Positions 1 through 7,354 are shown, counted from the first letter of the stretch. The stretch is DNA of 8,747 nt from Caulobacteraceae bacterium UBA5005 (GCA_002398405.1 DGYN01000139.1:458-9204), one strand, 5' to 3'. Notes: generated from the letters alone by a model not told the origin. Numbers and translations are program-made.

Positions 1-566
1 TCGGCGGCGGCGGCGGCTTCTCCGGCGGCATCGCCCCCGCGCCGGTCAGCATGATCGGCGGCCTCAACGTCGAGGGCGGGCGCGAAATGAAGCGCGTCGC
101 CTATGAGGCCAGCCGCAGCAAGACCGTCCGCATCGTCATCCAGACCTTCTGCGTCGACGACAAGCTCGTCCCGCACCCGGCCAGCCAGGTGTTCCCGGAA
201 CGGGAGGTGGAGGACAGCTACGAGGGCGAGCTTTATCGCTGCCTGGCGGGAACGAAGCTGCAGTACACTTGGTCGGAGTACGTCTCCCAGGCGAACTTCG
301 ACGGCGGCAAGACGATCACCTGCGAAAAGAACGACGCCCTGTGGCGCAGCCGCGACGGCAAGGTCGAGTGCCGCCGTCAGAAGGCCGAGCGCGATTGCAA
401 CGAGCGCAGCCTGCTTCGCCGCTTCGGCGCGGGCGTCAAGGTCATGACCATGACCATCGTCGAAACCTACACCGCCTACCGCGAGGAAATGAGCGAGAGC
501 TCGTCGTCTTCCTCGTCCGTGAGCGGCATGTATCTCAACGGCGGCGTCGGCGGGATCGCGTTCTAG
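1..566 (+). CDS. Unrecognised Gly-rich, Cys-containing protein, 5' truncated
   Basis: This is the 3' end of a gene that starts before the window. The open frame runs in from codon 3-5 and begins with five GGC (Gly) codons followed by FSGGIAPAPVS. An ATG at 51 lies in frame, but no Shine-Dalgarno site precedes it and the Gly-rich stretch upstream is open, so it is probably internal. From the ATG there are 171 residues. A central part has mixed charge with five Cys (in FCVDD, RCLAG, TCEKN, VECRR and RDCNE), which would suit a disulfide-bonded exported protein. The end has a run of seven Ser and a small Gly-rich tail finishing in GGIAF. I do not recognise the family and assign no function. Its stop lies 43 bp from the stop of the convergent M16 peptidase gene. 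Codon use is GC-rich like the neighbours. The reading frame is well supported, the start and role are not. Confidence 0.7.
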   Translation, partial: GGGGGFSGGIAPAPVSMIGGLNVEGGREMKRVAYEASRSKTVRIVIQTFCVDDKLVPHPASQVFPEREVEDSYEGELYRCLAGTKLQYTWSEYVSQANFDGGKTITCEKNDALWRSRDGKVECRRQKAERDCNERSLLRRFGAGVKVMTMTIVETYTAYREEMSESSSSSSSVSGMYLNGGVGGIAF

Positions 567-609
567 GAACCGTTACTCCCGAACCAGTTCCGGGGGCGAC
601 GGCCGTTGG

Positions 610-3486
610 CTATTTCGCCCCCTCCGCCTTGACCACCAGCTTCCAGCTGTTCTCCGGACGCAGGTATTCCTTAGCCGCCGCCTGCACATCCGCGGCGGTG
701 ATGCGCTCGATGCCGCTGATGGCGGTGCGGACGCTTTCGACGCGGCGCGGATCGCTCTGAGCACCCGAGAGCTGGGTCAGCCACATCTCGTTGGTGACCA
801 GCCGGCGCTGCATCGATTCTATGGCCGGCTTCTTGGCGCGGTCGAGTTCATCCTGGGTCACGGGTTTGTCGCGCAGGTCAGCGACGATTTTCTCCACGTC
901 ACGGAAGAACCCATCGAGGTTCTCCGGCGGGGTCTCGATCAGCACCGCCCCATAGCCGTAATCCTGGAACACCGAAGAGGCCTGGAAATCGGTCTGAGGC
1001 GAATAGGTCTTACCCTGGTTCTCGCGCAGCTCCTCGATCAGCCGGAGCTCCATAACCGCGCCGACCACGCGCAGGGTGCGGCCCTTGTGAACGTCGGCGA
1101 AGTAGTCGTCAGTCTTCCAGGCCACGAAGCCGATCGCCTGGTCCGCGCGACCCTTGTGGGTAAGCACCACCGGCGTGGTGTTGGGAGCCGGGAAGCGGGT
1201 AGGGTTGATCCCCGTCGCGGCGGCGGGCCTGGGCGGCAGGGCGCCGAAGGTCGCGGCCACCGCCTGCTTGGCGGCCTCCACCGTGACATCACCGACGATG
1301 ACCACCTCGATCTGGCCGTTGGCCAGCTGCGGGTCCAGTAGCGCCCGGACATCGGCCAGGGTGACGCCGGCGATCTCCTCGCGGCTCGGGAAGGTGAACC
1401 GCTTGTCGCCGGAATGGGTCAGGCCGGACCGGTCGCGGCCGAAAACACCGCTCGCCACAGCCTCGAACTGATCGTGAATGGTGGCGGCCGATGCCTTCAT
1501 GCGGGCGAGAGGCTCGGGCCGCCAGCCGGGTGCGGTAACATAGGCGGCCATCAGCTGCATCTGGATCAGAAGGTCTTCGGGCCGGGTGGCGCCGTTGAGC
1601 TGGACCGCCTCCTCCCCGACGCCCAGGGTCGCGTCGGCGACCTTGTTGTTGAAAATGATCTCAATGTCCTCAGCGGTGAGATCCTTCAGGCCCCCCTCGA
1701 TGAAGGCGGTGGGCAGGGTCCACGAGGGGTTGGGCTTGTCGGTGGGCGCGCGCAGCAGGCCCGTGCCGACCCGCGTCGAGACCAGGATCTGGTTGTCGCG
1801 GAAATCCGTCGGCTTGACGGTCAGGCGGACGCCGTTGGCGAAGCGGATGAAGCTGGCGGGCTTCTTGTCGCCCAGCTCGACGGTCCGTTCCTCGGCGACG
1901 CGTCCGGGGGCGCCGAAGTTGGTGTAGGGCCAGGTCTTGGCGACGACCGCCGCCCCTTGGGTGACCGGCTTGGCCAGCGATTCATTGAGCGCGGCGCGCA
2001 CCGCGGCCTCGCCGCCCGGAATGGCGGTGGGCCCGGCGATGAACACCAGGGGGCCTGAGCCGTTGAACGAGGCCTTCAGCGCGGCCGACACCTTGGCGGC
2101 GTCGATAGTCTTCACGGCTTCTTCGAACAGGGCGAGGTCCTGAGCCGGGCTGGTCAGAACTTCGGCCCCTTCCAGCGTGCGCACCAGTTCGTCGGCGAGG
2201 CCCGGCGTGCGCCGGGTGGCGGCGCGAGCGACCGACTCCTTAAGGGCGGTGCGCGTGCCTTCGATCTCCAGATCGATCTCGGCCTTGGTGACCCCGAACT
2301 GGACCGCCCGGCGCTGTTCCAGGATCACCGCGTCGAGGGCCGCGCGCCACTGACCGGGCTGGGCGGTCAGGTCGATGCCGGTGAGCGTCGCCGAATTGAA
2401 CAGGTCCTGGGCATAGGCCTGGGCGCCGATGAAGGGCGGATCGGCGGCGCGGGCCAGGCGCGCCAGACGGCGGTTTAACACCGCATAGCCAAGGCTCTCG
2501 GTAAAGTCCTCGGTGCGCTCCTTCTTGGAGTCCGTGTCGAGGTCCGGCGGCAGGATCCAGTTGACGTATATCAGCGGCTGGATGCCCTGTTCGACGATCA
2601 GCTTGACCTCCAGGCCGCGCTTGACCGGCAGGGTGAGGGGAGCCTCGGGCCCGGCGCTGCCTTCGACCTTCCAGTCGGAGAAGCGGGCCTTGATCTTCTC
2701 TTCGATCCGATTGACGTCGAAATCGCCCACCGCGATCAGCACCGCCCGCTCGGGCCGGTAATAGGCGCGGTAGAAGTCGGCGATACGGGCCGGAGGGGCG
2801 TTCCTCAGCACCTCGACCGTGCCGATGGGCATGCGGCGCGAGACGACGTGGTCGCCGAACAGGAAGGTCATGTTTTCCTTGAAGACCCGGTAGTCGGGGC
2901 CGTCGCGCGACCGCTCTTCGGAGAGGACGACGCCGCGCTCCTTGTCGACCGCCGTGGCCTGGATCAGCAGTTCGCTGGCGGTTTCGCGAAAGAGCTTGAG
3001 CGAGGTGTCGACGGTCTCGTCGTCGGTGCGAGGCAGGTCGAGCTGATAGGTGGTTTCCGCATGGCCGGTGGAGGCGTTGGTGTCGGCCCCGAAGGCCATT
3101 CCCAGGCGCTCCAGGATCTTGATCATCTCGCCTTCCGGCACGCCCTTGGAGCCGTTGAAGGCCATGTGCTCCAGGAAGTGGGCCAGGCCCTGCTGATCGT
3201 CCTTCTCCATCATCGAACCGGCGTCGAAGCGCAGGCGAAGGCTCGCCTGGCCGGGCGGCGTCGCGTTCTTCATGATCGCATAGCGCATGCCGTTGGGCAG
3301 GGTCCCGAACTTCACCGCCGGGTCGGCCGCGATGTCCGAATAGGTCTGCGCCCAAACGCCCTTCTTCTGTTTGAGAACAACGGGCCCTGGCCCCCAGGGT
3401 CCGTCTTGGCCGACGGCGATCGAGCCGCTGGCGAGAAGGAGGAAGCTTACGACGAGGGCGATCGCCGCGCGGGTCTTCAGGAACAT
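610..3486 (-). CDS. Periplasmic M16 family zinc metallopeptidase (insulinase/pitrilysin-like)
   Basis: The product has 958 residues, the usual length for single-chain pitrilysin-like M16 enzymes. It starts with a signal peptide (MFLKTR, then a hydrophobic stretch to about residue 24), so it should act in the periplasm or on the outer envelope. The inverted zinc motif HFLEH lies at residues 103-107: H103 and H107 are zinc ligands and E106 the catalytic base. The third ligand is expected among the Glu residues of ERGVVLSEE (183-191). An M16 C-terminal-type domain follows from about residue 230 (ADFYRAYYRPERAVLIAVGD). A second half from about 687 contains another such domain and the LIEELRENQGKTYSP segment near 816-830, typical of the family. 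The enzyme should cut short or unfolded peptides within its closed chamber. The ATG at 3486 is chosen because it places the signal peptide at the N terminus. The open frame extends upstream to about 3975 but only across the next gene. The Shine-Dalgarno site is weak (GAAAG). Substrate unknown. Confidence 0.93.
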   Translation of the reverse strand: MFLKTRAAIALVVSFLLLASGSIAVGQDGPWGPGPVVLKQKKGVWAQTYSDIAADPAVKFGTLPNGMRYAIMKNATPPGQASLRLRFDAGSMMEKDDQQGLAHFLEHMAFNGSKGVPEGEMIKILERLGMAFGADTNASTGHAETTYQLDLPRTDDETVDTSLKLFRETASELLIQATAVDKERGVVLSEERSRDGPDYRVFKENMTFLFGDHVVSRRMPIGTVEVLRNAPPARIADFYRAYYRPERAVLIAVGDFDVNRIEEKIKARFSDWKVEGSAGPEAPLTLPVKRGLEVKLIVEQGIQPLIYVNWILPPDLDTDSKKERTEDFTESLGYAVLNRRLARLARAADPPFIGAQAYAQDLFNSATLTGIDLTAQPGQWRAALDAVILEQRRAVQFGVTKAEIDLEIEGTRTALKESVARAATRRTPGLADELVRTLEGAEVLTSPAQDLALFEEAVKTIDAAKVSAALKASFNGSGPLVFIAGPTAIPGGEAAVRAALNESLAKPVTQGAAVVAKTWPYTNFGAPGRVAEERTVELGDKKPASFIRFANGVRLTVKPTDFRDNQILVSTRVGTGLLRAPTDKPNPSWTLPTAFIEGGLKDLTAEDIEIIFNNKVADATLGVGEEAVQLNGATRPEDLLIQMQLMAAYVTAPGWRPEPLARMKASAATIHDQFEAVASGVFGRDRSGLTHSGDKRFTFPSREEIAGVTLADVRALLDPQLANGQIEVVIVGDVTVEAAKQAVAATFGALPPRPAAATGINPTRFPAPNTTPVVLTHKGRADQAIGFVAWKTDDYFADVHKGRTLRVVGAVMELRLIEELRENQGKTYSPQTDFQASSVFQDYGYGAVLIETPPENLDGFFRDVEKIVADLRDKPVTQDELDRAKKPAIESMQRRLVTNEMWLTQLSGAQSDPRRVESVRTAISGIERITAADVQAAAKEYLRPENSWKLVVKAEGAK

Positions 3487-3529
3487 GGTCAGCTTTCGAT
3501 GATGCGTATTTTGGGCGCAACATCCGATG

Positions 3530-3550
3530 GCCTTGCGGCGCCCGCAAGGC
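3530..3550 (-). terminator. Stem-loop between the acyltransferase gene and the M16 gene
   Basis: A perfect 7-bp stem (GCCTTGC / GCAAGGC) encloses a 7-nt loop. It begins 10 bp after the stop of the minus-strand acyltransferase gene and ends 43 bp before the M16 start. On the minus strand no U-tract follows, so it is not a textbook intrinsic terminator. On the plus strand a T5 run follows after five bases, but no plus-strand gene ends there. It could end or attenuate the upstream transcript, or protect its 3' end. The remaining 43 bp would then have to hold a promoter for the peptidase gene, and I cannot identify one confidently. Confidence 0.4.
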
Positions 3551-3560
3551 GGAAGTTTTT

Positions 3561-4703
3561 CTAAAGGTAGCTGAGCAGGCCGCCGGGTTTCTCGCGCTTC
3601 AGCCGGGCGAACCAGCGGCAGGGGATGTAGAGCGCCGTCAGAACGAACAGCCAGACGAGATAGGCGCCAGCCAGCGAATAGCCGAAGGCGGAAACGCGCT
3701 CGGGCCGCTGGAACTGGTCGGCGATACCGAAGATCGGCTCCATCATCGCCACCCTGACCCCCGCATTGAGGGCGTGCGCCAAATAGATGTGGGTCACATA
3801 GAAAAAGAAGGGGACGGCGCCGAAGGTGATCCAGGGCTGCGCCCAGCGGCCCCTCAGCTGCTCGAGGAAGGGCAGCAGGATCAAGGCGGGTCCCAGCGTC
3901 ATGCAGACAAACTGCAGCGACGGCGGATATTTGGCCGTCGACAGGAAGGTCATGATCCCGCCCTCCCGGTTCCACGGGAAGGGATCGCCGTAGACGCCGG
4001 TGACCCTCAGGATCACGAACAGCGCGACCAAGATGGCGCCGATGAGAAGCAGCACCCTTCGCCGATAGGGGCCGGGAAGGGTGAAGATCGGACCCAGGCC
4101 AAAGCCCAGCGCCATGACCCCGATCCAGGGCAGGACCGGATAGAGGAAGAAACCAACCAGATTGTCGCCCACCAGGATCGGCGACTGCTCATGCAGGACG
4201 CCCCAAAGCGGGCCGAGGTCCTCGGCGCTTAGGGGATCGAGCAGGTTATGCCCGGCAACGATCAGGACGGCGATCGCCAGCACCGCGCGCCAGGGAAGCC
4301 AGACCAGGGCCGAAAGCGCGATCATCGATACGCCCAGCGACCAGATGACCCCCATGAACAGAAAGTCGAACCGGAAGCTCCAGCCAAAGCCGATCAGGGT
4401 CATCTCCAGGACGACCAGCATCAGGCCCCTGGTCGCCAGGAAACGGGAAAGCCCGGCCTTGGTCTTCCTCTGTGATTGCAGGAAGGCCGATGTCCCCGCC
4501 AGGAAGGCGAACACCGGCGCGCAGAAATGCGTGACCCACCGTGTGGCGTAGAGCGCCGGATTGGTCTGTTCGAAGTCCAGCGGGTCGAACCCTGTGGCCG
4601 GGGCGTGGAAATACTCCCGCACATGGTCCAGCGCCATCAACGCGATGACGATCCCACGCAGGATGTCGATCGAGGCGACGCGGTTTGGCGGGGCCTGCTC
4701 CAT
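3561..4703 (-). CDS. Multi-pass membrane acyltransferase of the HGSNAT/DUF1624 type
   Basis: A 380-residue, very hydrophobic protein with roughly nine to ten likely membrane segments. The N terminus carries the family signature: SIDILRGIVIALMALDHVRE (residues 11-30), then FCAPVFAFLAGTSAFL (60-75). This matches the catalytic domain of heparan-alpha-glucosaminide N-acetyltransferase and its bacterial relatives, which pass an acyl group across a membrane to an amino sugar. H27 in the ALDH segment is a candidate for the essential His, and H305 in YVTHIYL is another conserved-looking membrane His. The gene starts 45 bp after the hfaD stop on the same strand, with no obvious terminator between, so co-transcription with hfaABD is likely. 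The ATG at 4703 gives the family N terminus. Its Shine-Dalgarno site is poor, and a 5-bp inverted repeat (GAGCG...CGCTC, 4705-4721) covers that position. The natural substrate cannot be read from the sequence; modification of holdfast or another surface polysaccharide is an inference from context. Confidence 0.82.
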   Translation of the reverse strand: MEQAPPNRVASIDILRGIVIALMALDHVREYFHAPATGFDPLDFEQTNPALYATRWVTHFCAPVFAFLAGTSAFLQSQRKTKAGLSRFLATRGLMLVVLEMTLIGFGWSFRFDFLFMGVIWSLGVSMIALSALVWLPWRAVLAIAVLIVAGHNLLDPLSAEDLGPLWGVLHEQSPILVGDNLVGFFLYPVLPWIGVMALGFGLGPIFTLPGPYRRRVLLLIGAILVALFVILRVTGVYGDPFPWNREGGIMTFLSTAKYPPSLQFVCMTLGPALILLPFLEQLRGRWAQPWITFGAVPFFFYVTHIYLAHALNAGVRVAMMEPIFGIADQFQRPERVSAFGYSLAGAYLVWLFVLTALYIPCRWFARLKREKPGGLLSYL

Positions 4704-4748
4704 GGAGCGGGACCATCGCTCATGGCGAAGCTTGGTTCAACCTTGCGG

Positions 4749-5984
4749 CTAGTGAGGCGGGCTGACGTAGAAGGTGGCGGTGTTGCCGGTGGCCGAGACC
4801 ACGCTGCTCACCTGCCGCGCGGGGCCATTGATGGTCGCCGTTCCCTGGGCGCTGATCGGTCCGTCGTTGGTCTGGCGATTGTTGGCCGTCAGGCGGCGGG
4901 GATCGCATTCGCTGCAGGCGAAGCCGGTCACGGCGTTGCCCATGGCGCTGGCCGAGACATAGGCGTCATAGCCATTGTCGCCGACGAAGGTCGACATGAC
5001 CGAGACCCCTCCGGTGTTCACCTGGGTGTTGTCGACATTGACCACCGGTCCATAGTTCCCCGCCATCACCGAGTTGGCGACGCCAAAGGCGTTGGCCTGG
5101 CCGGCGCCGAACTGGAAGGACGAGACATAGGTCTCGGCACCCACATTGCTCGAATTGGTCTGGCTGGAGGCGAGGTCGAGGAAGCCGCCCTCGTTGGTGG
5201 CCGACAGATTGTTGGCGGTGGCGGTTGACTGGCCGGTGATGTCCTGGGCGTTGCCAGCGAAGTTGAAGCTGGTGGCCTCGATCCGCTCGCCCGTGGAGCG
5301 CTGGGTGATGTCCAGGGTCTGGTCGGAATCGCCAATCCCCGTGGCCGTGACGTTGTTCGCGGTGGAGAGGGCCGAATTGACCGCGATCCCGTCGGTGTAG
5401 CGCAGGGTGACGCCGACGTCCGATTGGGCGATGGCGTCGCTATCCTGGCTCAGGGTGACGTTCGAGACGCTGTTGGTGACGCCATAGCCCTGGCTGTTGA
5501 CGATGGCCTGGCTGGAAACCGACAGGGACCCTGTTTCGGCCTCCGGGCCGTTGTAGCGCGAGAAGGCCTGCACCGTGACAGCGCCCGCCGTCTGCACGCC
5601 GACGCCGACCAGACCCGTGTCCTCGACGTTGGACTCACCGGTATTGCCCGTGGCCGCGGTGGCGATCGCGGTGACCGCGCCGGAATAGTCGGCGACATTC
5701 AAGGTCGCATCAGCCGATACATTGCCGTTCAGCCGCTGGTTCGAGCGCACCTCGATGAACTCACCCACCGAGGAGGCGACGTAGCTGTTGCCGGTGGCCG
5801 GGGTGACGACAGAGGTCGACTCCTCGACGTCGATGACATCGAGTTCCTGCGTTGCGAATACGTCGCCGAGCTGAACCTGGTTGTTGAGAACCTGGCTCTG
5901 GCTAATAGCCGCGCCGGCGGGGAGCAGGCAGATCGGCGTCGCGAGAAGAGTTCCAGCGATTAGGATCTTCGCGGCTCTGCGCAT
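4749..5984 (-). CDS. hfaD: Holdfast anchor protein HfaD
   Basis: HfaD is a surface protein of the holdfast attachment complex, exported through HfaB; its loss in Caulobacter crescentus leads to shedding of the adhesive holdfast. The 411-residue product starts with a clear signal peptide (MRRAAKILIAGTLLA, hydrophobic to about residue 20, Ala-rich cleavage area near 23-27). The mature part is rich in Gly, Ser, Thr, Asn, Val and Ala, with few charges. It falls into about seven degenerate units of about 48 residues, each with a GN or NN turn followed some 11-21 residues later by a Gln (Q83, Q131, Q180, Q228, Q275, Q321, Q371). Such a ladder suggests a beta-solenoid or amyloid-like fold. The only mature Cys form a CSEC motif (357-360). 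The ATG at 5984 is set by the signal peptide and by GAGG seven bases upstream. It lies 83 bp inside hfaB. The identification rests on composition, signal peptide and position after HfaA and HfaB. Confidence 0.9.
   Translation of the reverse strand: MRRAAKILIAGTLLATPICLLPAGAAISQSQVLNNQVQLGDVFATQELDVIDVEESTSVVTPATGNSYVASSVGEFIEVRSNQRLNGNVSADATLNVADYSGAVTAIATAATGNTGESNVEDTGLVGVGVQTAGAVTVQAFSRYNGPEAETGSLSVSSQAIVNSQGYGVTNSVSNVTLSQDSDAIAQSDVGVTLRYTDGIAVNSALSTANNVTATGIGDSDQTLDITQRSTGERIEATSFNFAGNAQDITGQSTATANNLSATNEGGFLDLASSQTNSSNVGAETYVSSFQFGAGQANAFGVANSVMAGNYGPVVNVDNTQVNTGGVSVMSTFVGDNGYDAYVSASAMGNAVTGFACSECDPRRLTANNRQTNDGPISAQGTATINGPARQVSSVVSATGNTATFYVSPPH
4782..5807 (-). repeat. About seven degenerate ~48-residue units in HfaD
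   Basis: The units cover roughly residues 60-401 of HfaD. A GN, NN or TN turn recurs at residues 66, 114, 171, 211, 259, 310, 350 and 401. The following Gln recurs at 83, 131, 180, 228, 275, 321 and 371, giving intervals of 48, 49, 48, 47, 46 and 50. The best conserved stretch follows the Gln, with examples NQRLNGNVSA, SQTNSSNVGA, TQVNTGGVSV and RQTNDGPISA. The repeats are at protein level only; the DNA has diverged, so they are old rather than recent duplications. Intervals were counted by hand. Confidence 0.7.
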
Positions 5985-6915
5985 TGTTGGACCTCAGGTT
6001 GTTGTAAGCGGGCACATAGGCGCCCGTGGCGCCGGCGGTGCGAACGCCGCCGATCGGGTCGTTGGTCATGCAGGCCTCGGGGCCCGGCATTCCGTAAAGG
6101 TTGGCCATCATTTCGACCGTGGCCCGCTCGATGAGCGCGCGGACCGCGAGCTGGACGGGCTCCAGGCCGCCTTCGCCGCCGGAGATGTCAAAGACGTTGC
6201 CGTTCAGGAAGTCGAAAAGGCCCGCGCCGACTTCATAGCCGACAATCTGCTTCTGGTAGGAGACCACATCGACCACCTGCAGGGTGACCGTATCCACCAG
6301 GCGAAGATCGAGGGCGACATTCATCACCGCCGTGCGGTTGCCCATCCGGAATTTGAGGCCTGTGGCTTCCTGTTGGCCGGCGCCGATGTCGCCGCCGACG
6401 GAGCGGATGTTGAAGTTGAATTCGGTCACCGCGCCGGTGACATAGAAGTTCGAACCGGGCACCTGGCCCGAATAGATCTTGCGGTAGTCGCCGGGCTCCG
6501 CCTGGCCAGAAGGGGCGTCGGTGATCAGCTTGTTGTTGGCGTATTTGAGTTCCATCTCCGAGACGGAACTGTCGTAGCGCTCGACCAGGTTCGCGCCGGC
6601 CTTGGCGAAGGCGCTGATGGCCATTTCCGAACCGCCCAGCGTGATCTTGCGGCCAGAGCCGTCCGGCTCGGCCTTGCCGGTCTTGTCTTCGATGCGGCCA
6701 ACCGCGATTCGCGGGCTCGCGACGCCGTACTGGCGGGCGTATTGGCCAAGGCAGACGAGGGCCGAGGAATAGGGCGTTGGGTTGGGCGTCACCGGCGCGC
6801 GCATCAGGGGCTGGGCGTAGAGGCCCGACGCGCCCGGATTGGGCGAGATGCAGCCGGCAAGGCCGATGGCGGACGCGGTGATAAGCGCCGCGAGCTTGAA
6901 GGACCTAGTTACCAT
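5902..6915 (-). CDS. hfaB: Holdfast anchoring protein HfaB, CsgG-family outer-membrane lipoprotein
   Basis: HfaB is the CsgG-like outer-membrane component of the holdfast anchor and is needed for export and stability of HfaA and HfaD. The 337-residue product has a lipoprotein signal peptide ending in the lipobox LAGC, with C22 as the lipidated residue. The CsgG-type fold is seen from RIAVGRIEDKTGK (69-81), through GSEMAISAFAKAGANLVER (95-113), to FYVTGAVTEFNFNI (157-170), then the long strand-rich part MNVALDLRLVDTVTLQVVD (198-216) and the helix PVQLAVRALIERATVEMM (253-270). The ATG at 6915 was chosen because it puts the lipobox at the normal distance and has a GGGGG Shine-Dalgarno site eight bases upstream; the frame is open further upstream, within hfaA. 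The gene overlaps hfaA by 11 bp and hfaD by 83 bp, which points to translational coupling. The last 27 residues are polar and Arg/Pro-rich (ending APRRRGY) and share their DNA with the HfaD signal peptide. Confidence 0.95.
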   Translation of the reverse strand: MVTRSFKLAALITASAIGLAGCISPNPGASGLYAQPLMRAPVTPNPTPYSSALVCLGQYARQYGVASPRIAVGRIEDKTGKAEPDGSGRKITLGGSEMAISAFAKAGANLVERYDSSVSEMELKYANNKLITDAPSGQAEPGDYRKIYSGQVPGSNFYVTGAVTEFNFNIRSVGGDIGAGQQEATGLKFRMGNRTAVMNVALDLRLVDTVTLQVVDVVSYQKQIVGYEVGAGLFDFLNGNVFDISGGEGGLEPVQLAVRALIERATVEMMANLYGMPGPEACMTNDPIGGVRTAGATGAYVPAYNNLRSNNAQSREDPNRWNSSRDADLPAPRRRGY

Positions 6916-7354
6916 TGTTGCCGCCCCCTTTGGCGGAAGCGTTTGCGGTGACATCGCCATTGTTGATCTGCGTCGAATTGACGATGACCGTATTGTAGTT
7001 GCCCTGGGTGACGACTGAGAGGCTGTTGCCGATGGCCGTGGCGCTGGCGCTCGCCAGGCCGCCGACTCCGCCGGAGAAGGAGCCGCTGGCCGAAGCCGAG
7101 GCGCTGGCCGTACCGGAGTTGGAGGCGAGGGACCCGCCCGTCGCCGTGAGGATGCCGTCAATGGCGGTCAGGTTGCCGTTGGCGTCGCGGATCGAGAAAT
7201 CGACTGGATGGTTCTCCTGACCGTTGAAACGGCCGTAGCCTCCATTGAAAGAAGCTGAGCTTGTGGTCATGCTCTGCGCCACCGCCGCGCCGGCAAGCGC
7301 GGAGTAGGCGCCGACAGCGCACAGGCAGAGGATCGACGCGATCCGGACCGACAT
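6905..7354 (-). CDS. hfaA: Holdfast anchoring protein HfaA
   Basis: HfaA is a small secreted surface protein of the holdfast anchor that depends on HfaB and forms SDS-resistant polymers in Caulobacter crescentus. The 149-residue product has a Sec signal peptide (MSVRIASILCLCAVGAYSAL, probable cut after AVA near residue 26). Next come the characteristic HPVDFSIRDANGN segment (49-61) and a Ser/Ala/Gly low-complexity linker (about 78-106). The C-terminal unit has S111, Q117, N121 and Q129 spaced like a curlin repeat, and the protein ends in KGGGNNGN. The start is supported by GGAGG eight bases upstream of the ATG at 7354. It is the first gene of the minus-strand cluster, and its stop overlaps the hfaB start by 11 bp. 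The control region upstream carries a 12-bp palindrome directly beside the ribosome binding site. Confidence 0.93.
   Translation of the reverse strand: MSVRIASILCLCAVGAYSALAGAAVAQSMTTSSASFNGGYGRFNGQENHPVDFSIRDANGNLTAIDGILTATGGSLASNSGTASASASASGSFSGGVGGLASASATAIGNSLSVVTQGNYNTVIVNSTQINNGDVTANASAKGGGNNGN
6935..7054 (-). repeat. HfaD-like / curlin-like unit in HfaA
   Basis: Residues 101-140 of HfaA contain a GN turn (109-110), Q117, N121, and then NSTQINNGDVTANA (126-139). The last stretch aligns by eye with the post-Gln segments of HfaD (for example NTQVNTGGVSV). The S-x5-Q spacing at S111-Q117 and the later N121 and Q129 also resemble the curlin repeat of CsgA and CsgB. Confidence 0.6.

Noticed and set aside
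3..17. (GGC)5 as a microsatellite or repeat element
   Set aside because: It is in frame as poly-Gly within a coding region and too short to treat as a separate element.
578..594. Hairpin CCCGAA-CCAG-TTCCGGG between the two convergent genes as a bidirectional terminator
   Set aside because: The stem needs a bulge and no T-run follows on either side at the right place; too weak to annotate.
1414..2058. Plus-strand open frame inside the M16 gene
   Set aside because: Antisense shadow of a well-supported peptidase; no ribosome binding site or recognisable domain.
3487..3975. N-terminal extension of the M16 reading frame upstream of 3486
   Set aside because: It runs through the acyltransferase gene in another frame, has no family similarity, and would bury the signal peptide that starts at 3486.
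5881..6951. Long plus-strand open frame across hfaB
   Set aside because: A shadow of hfaB in GC-rich DNA, with no plausible start site, and an Arg/Gly/Asp-rich composition typical of antisense frames.
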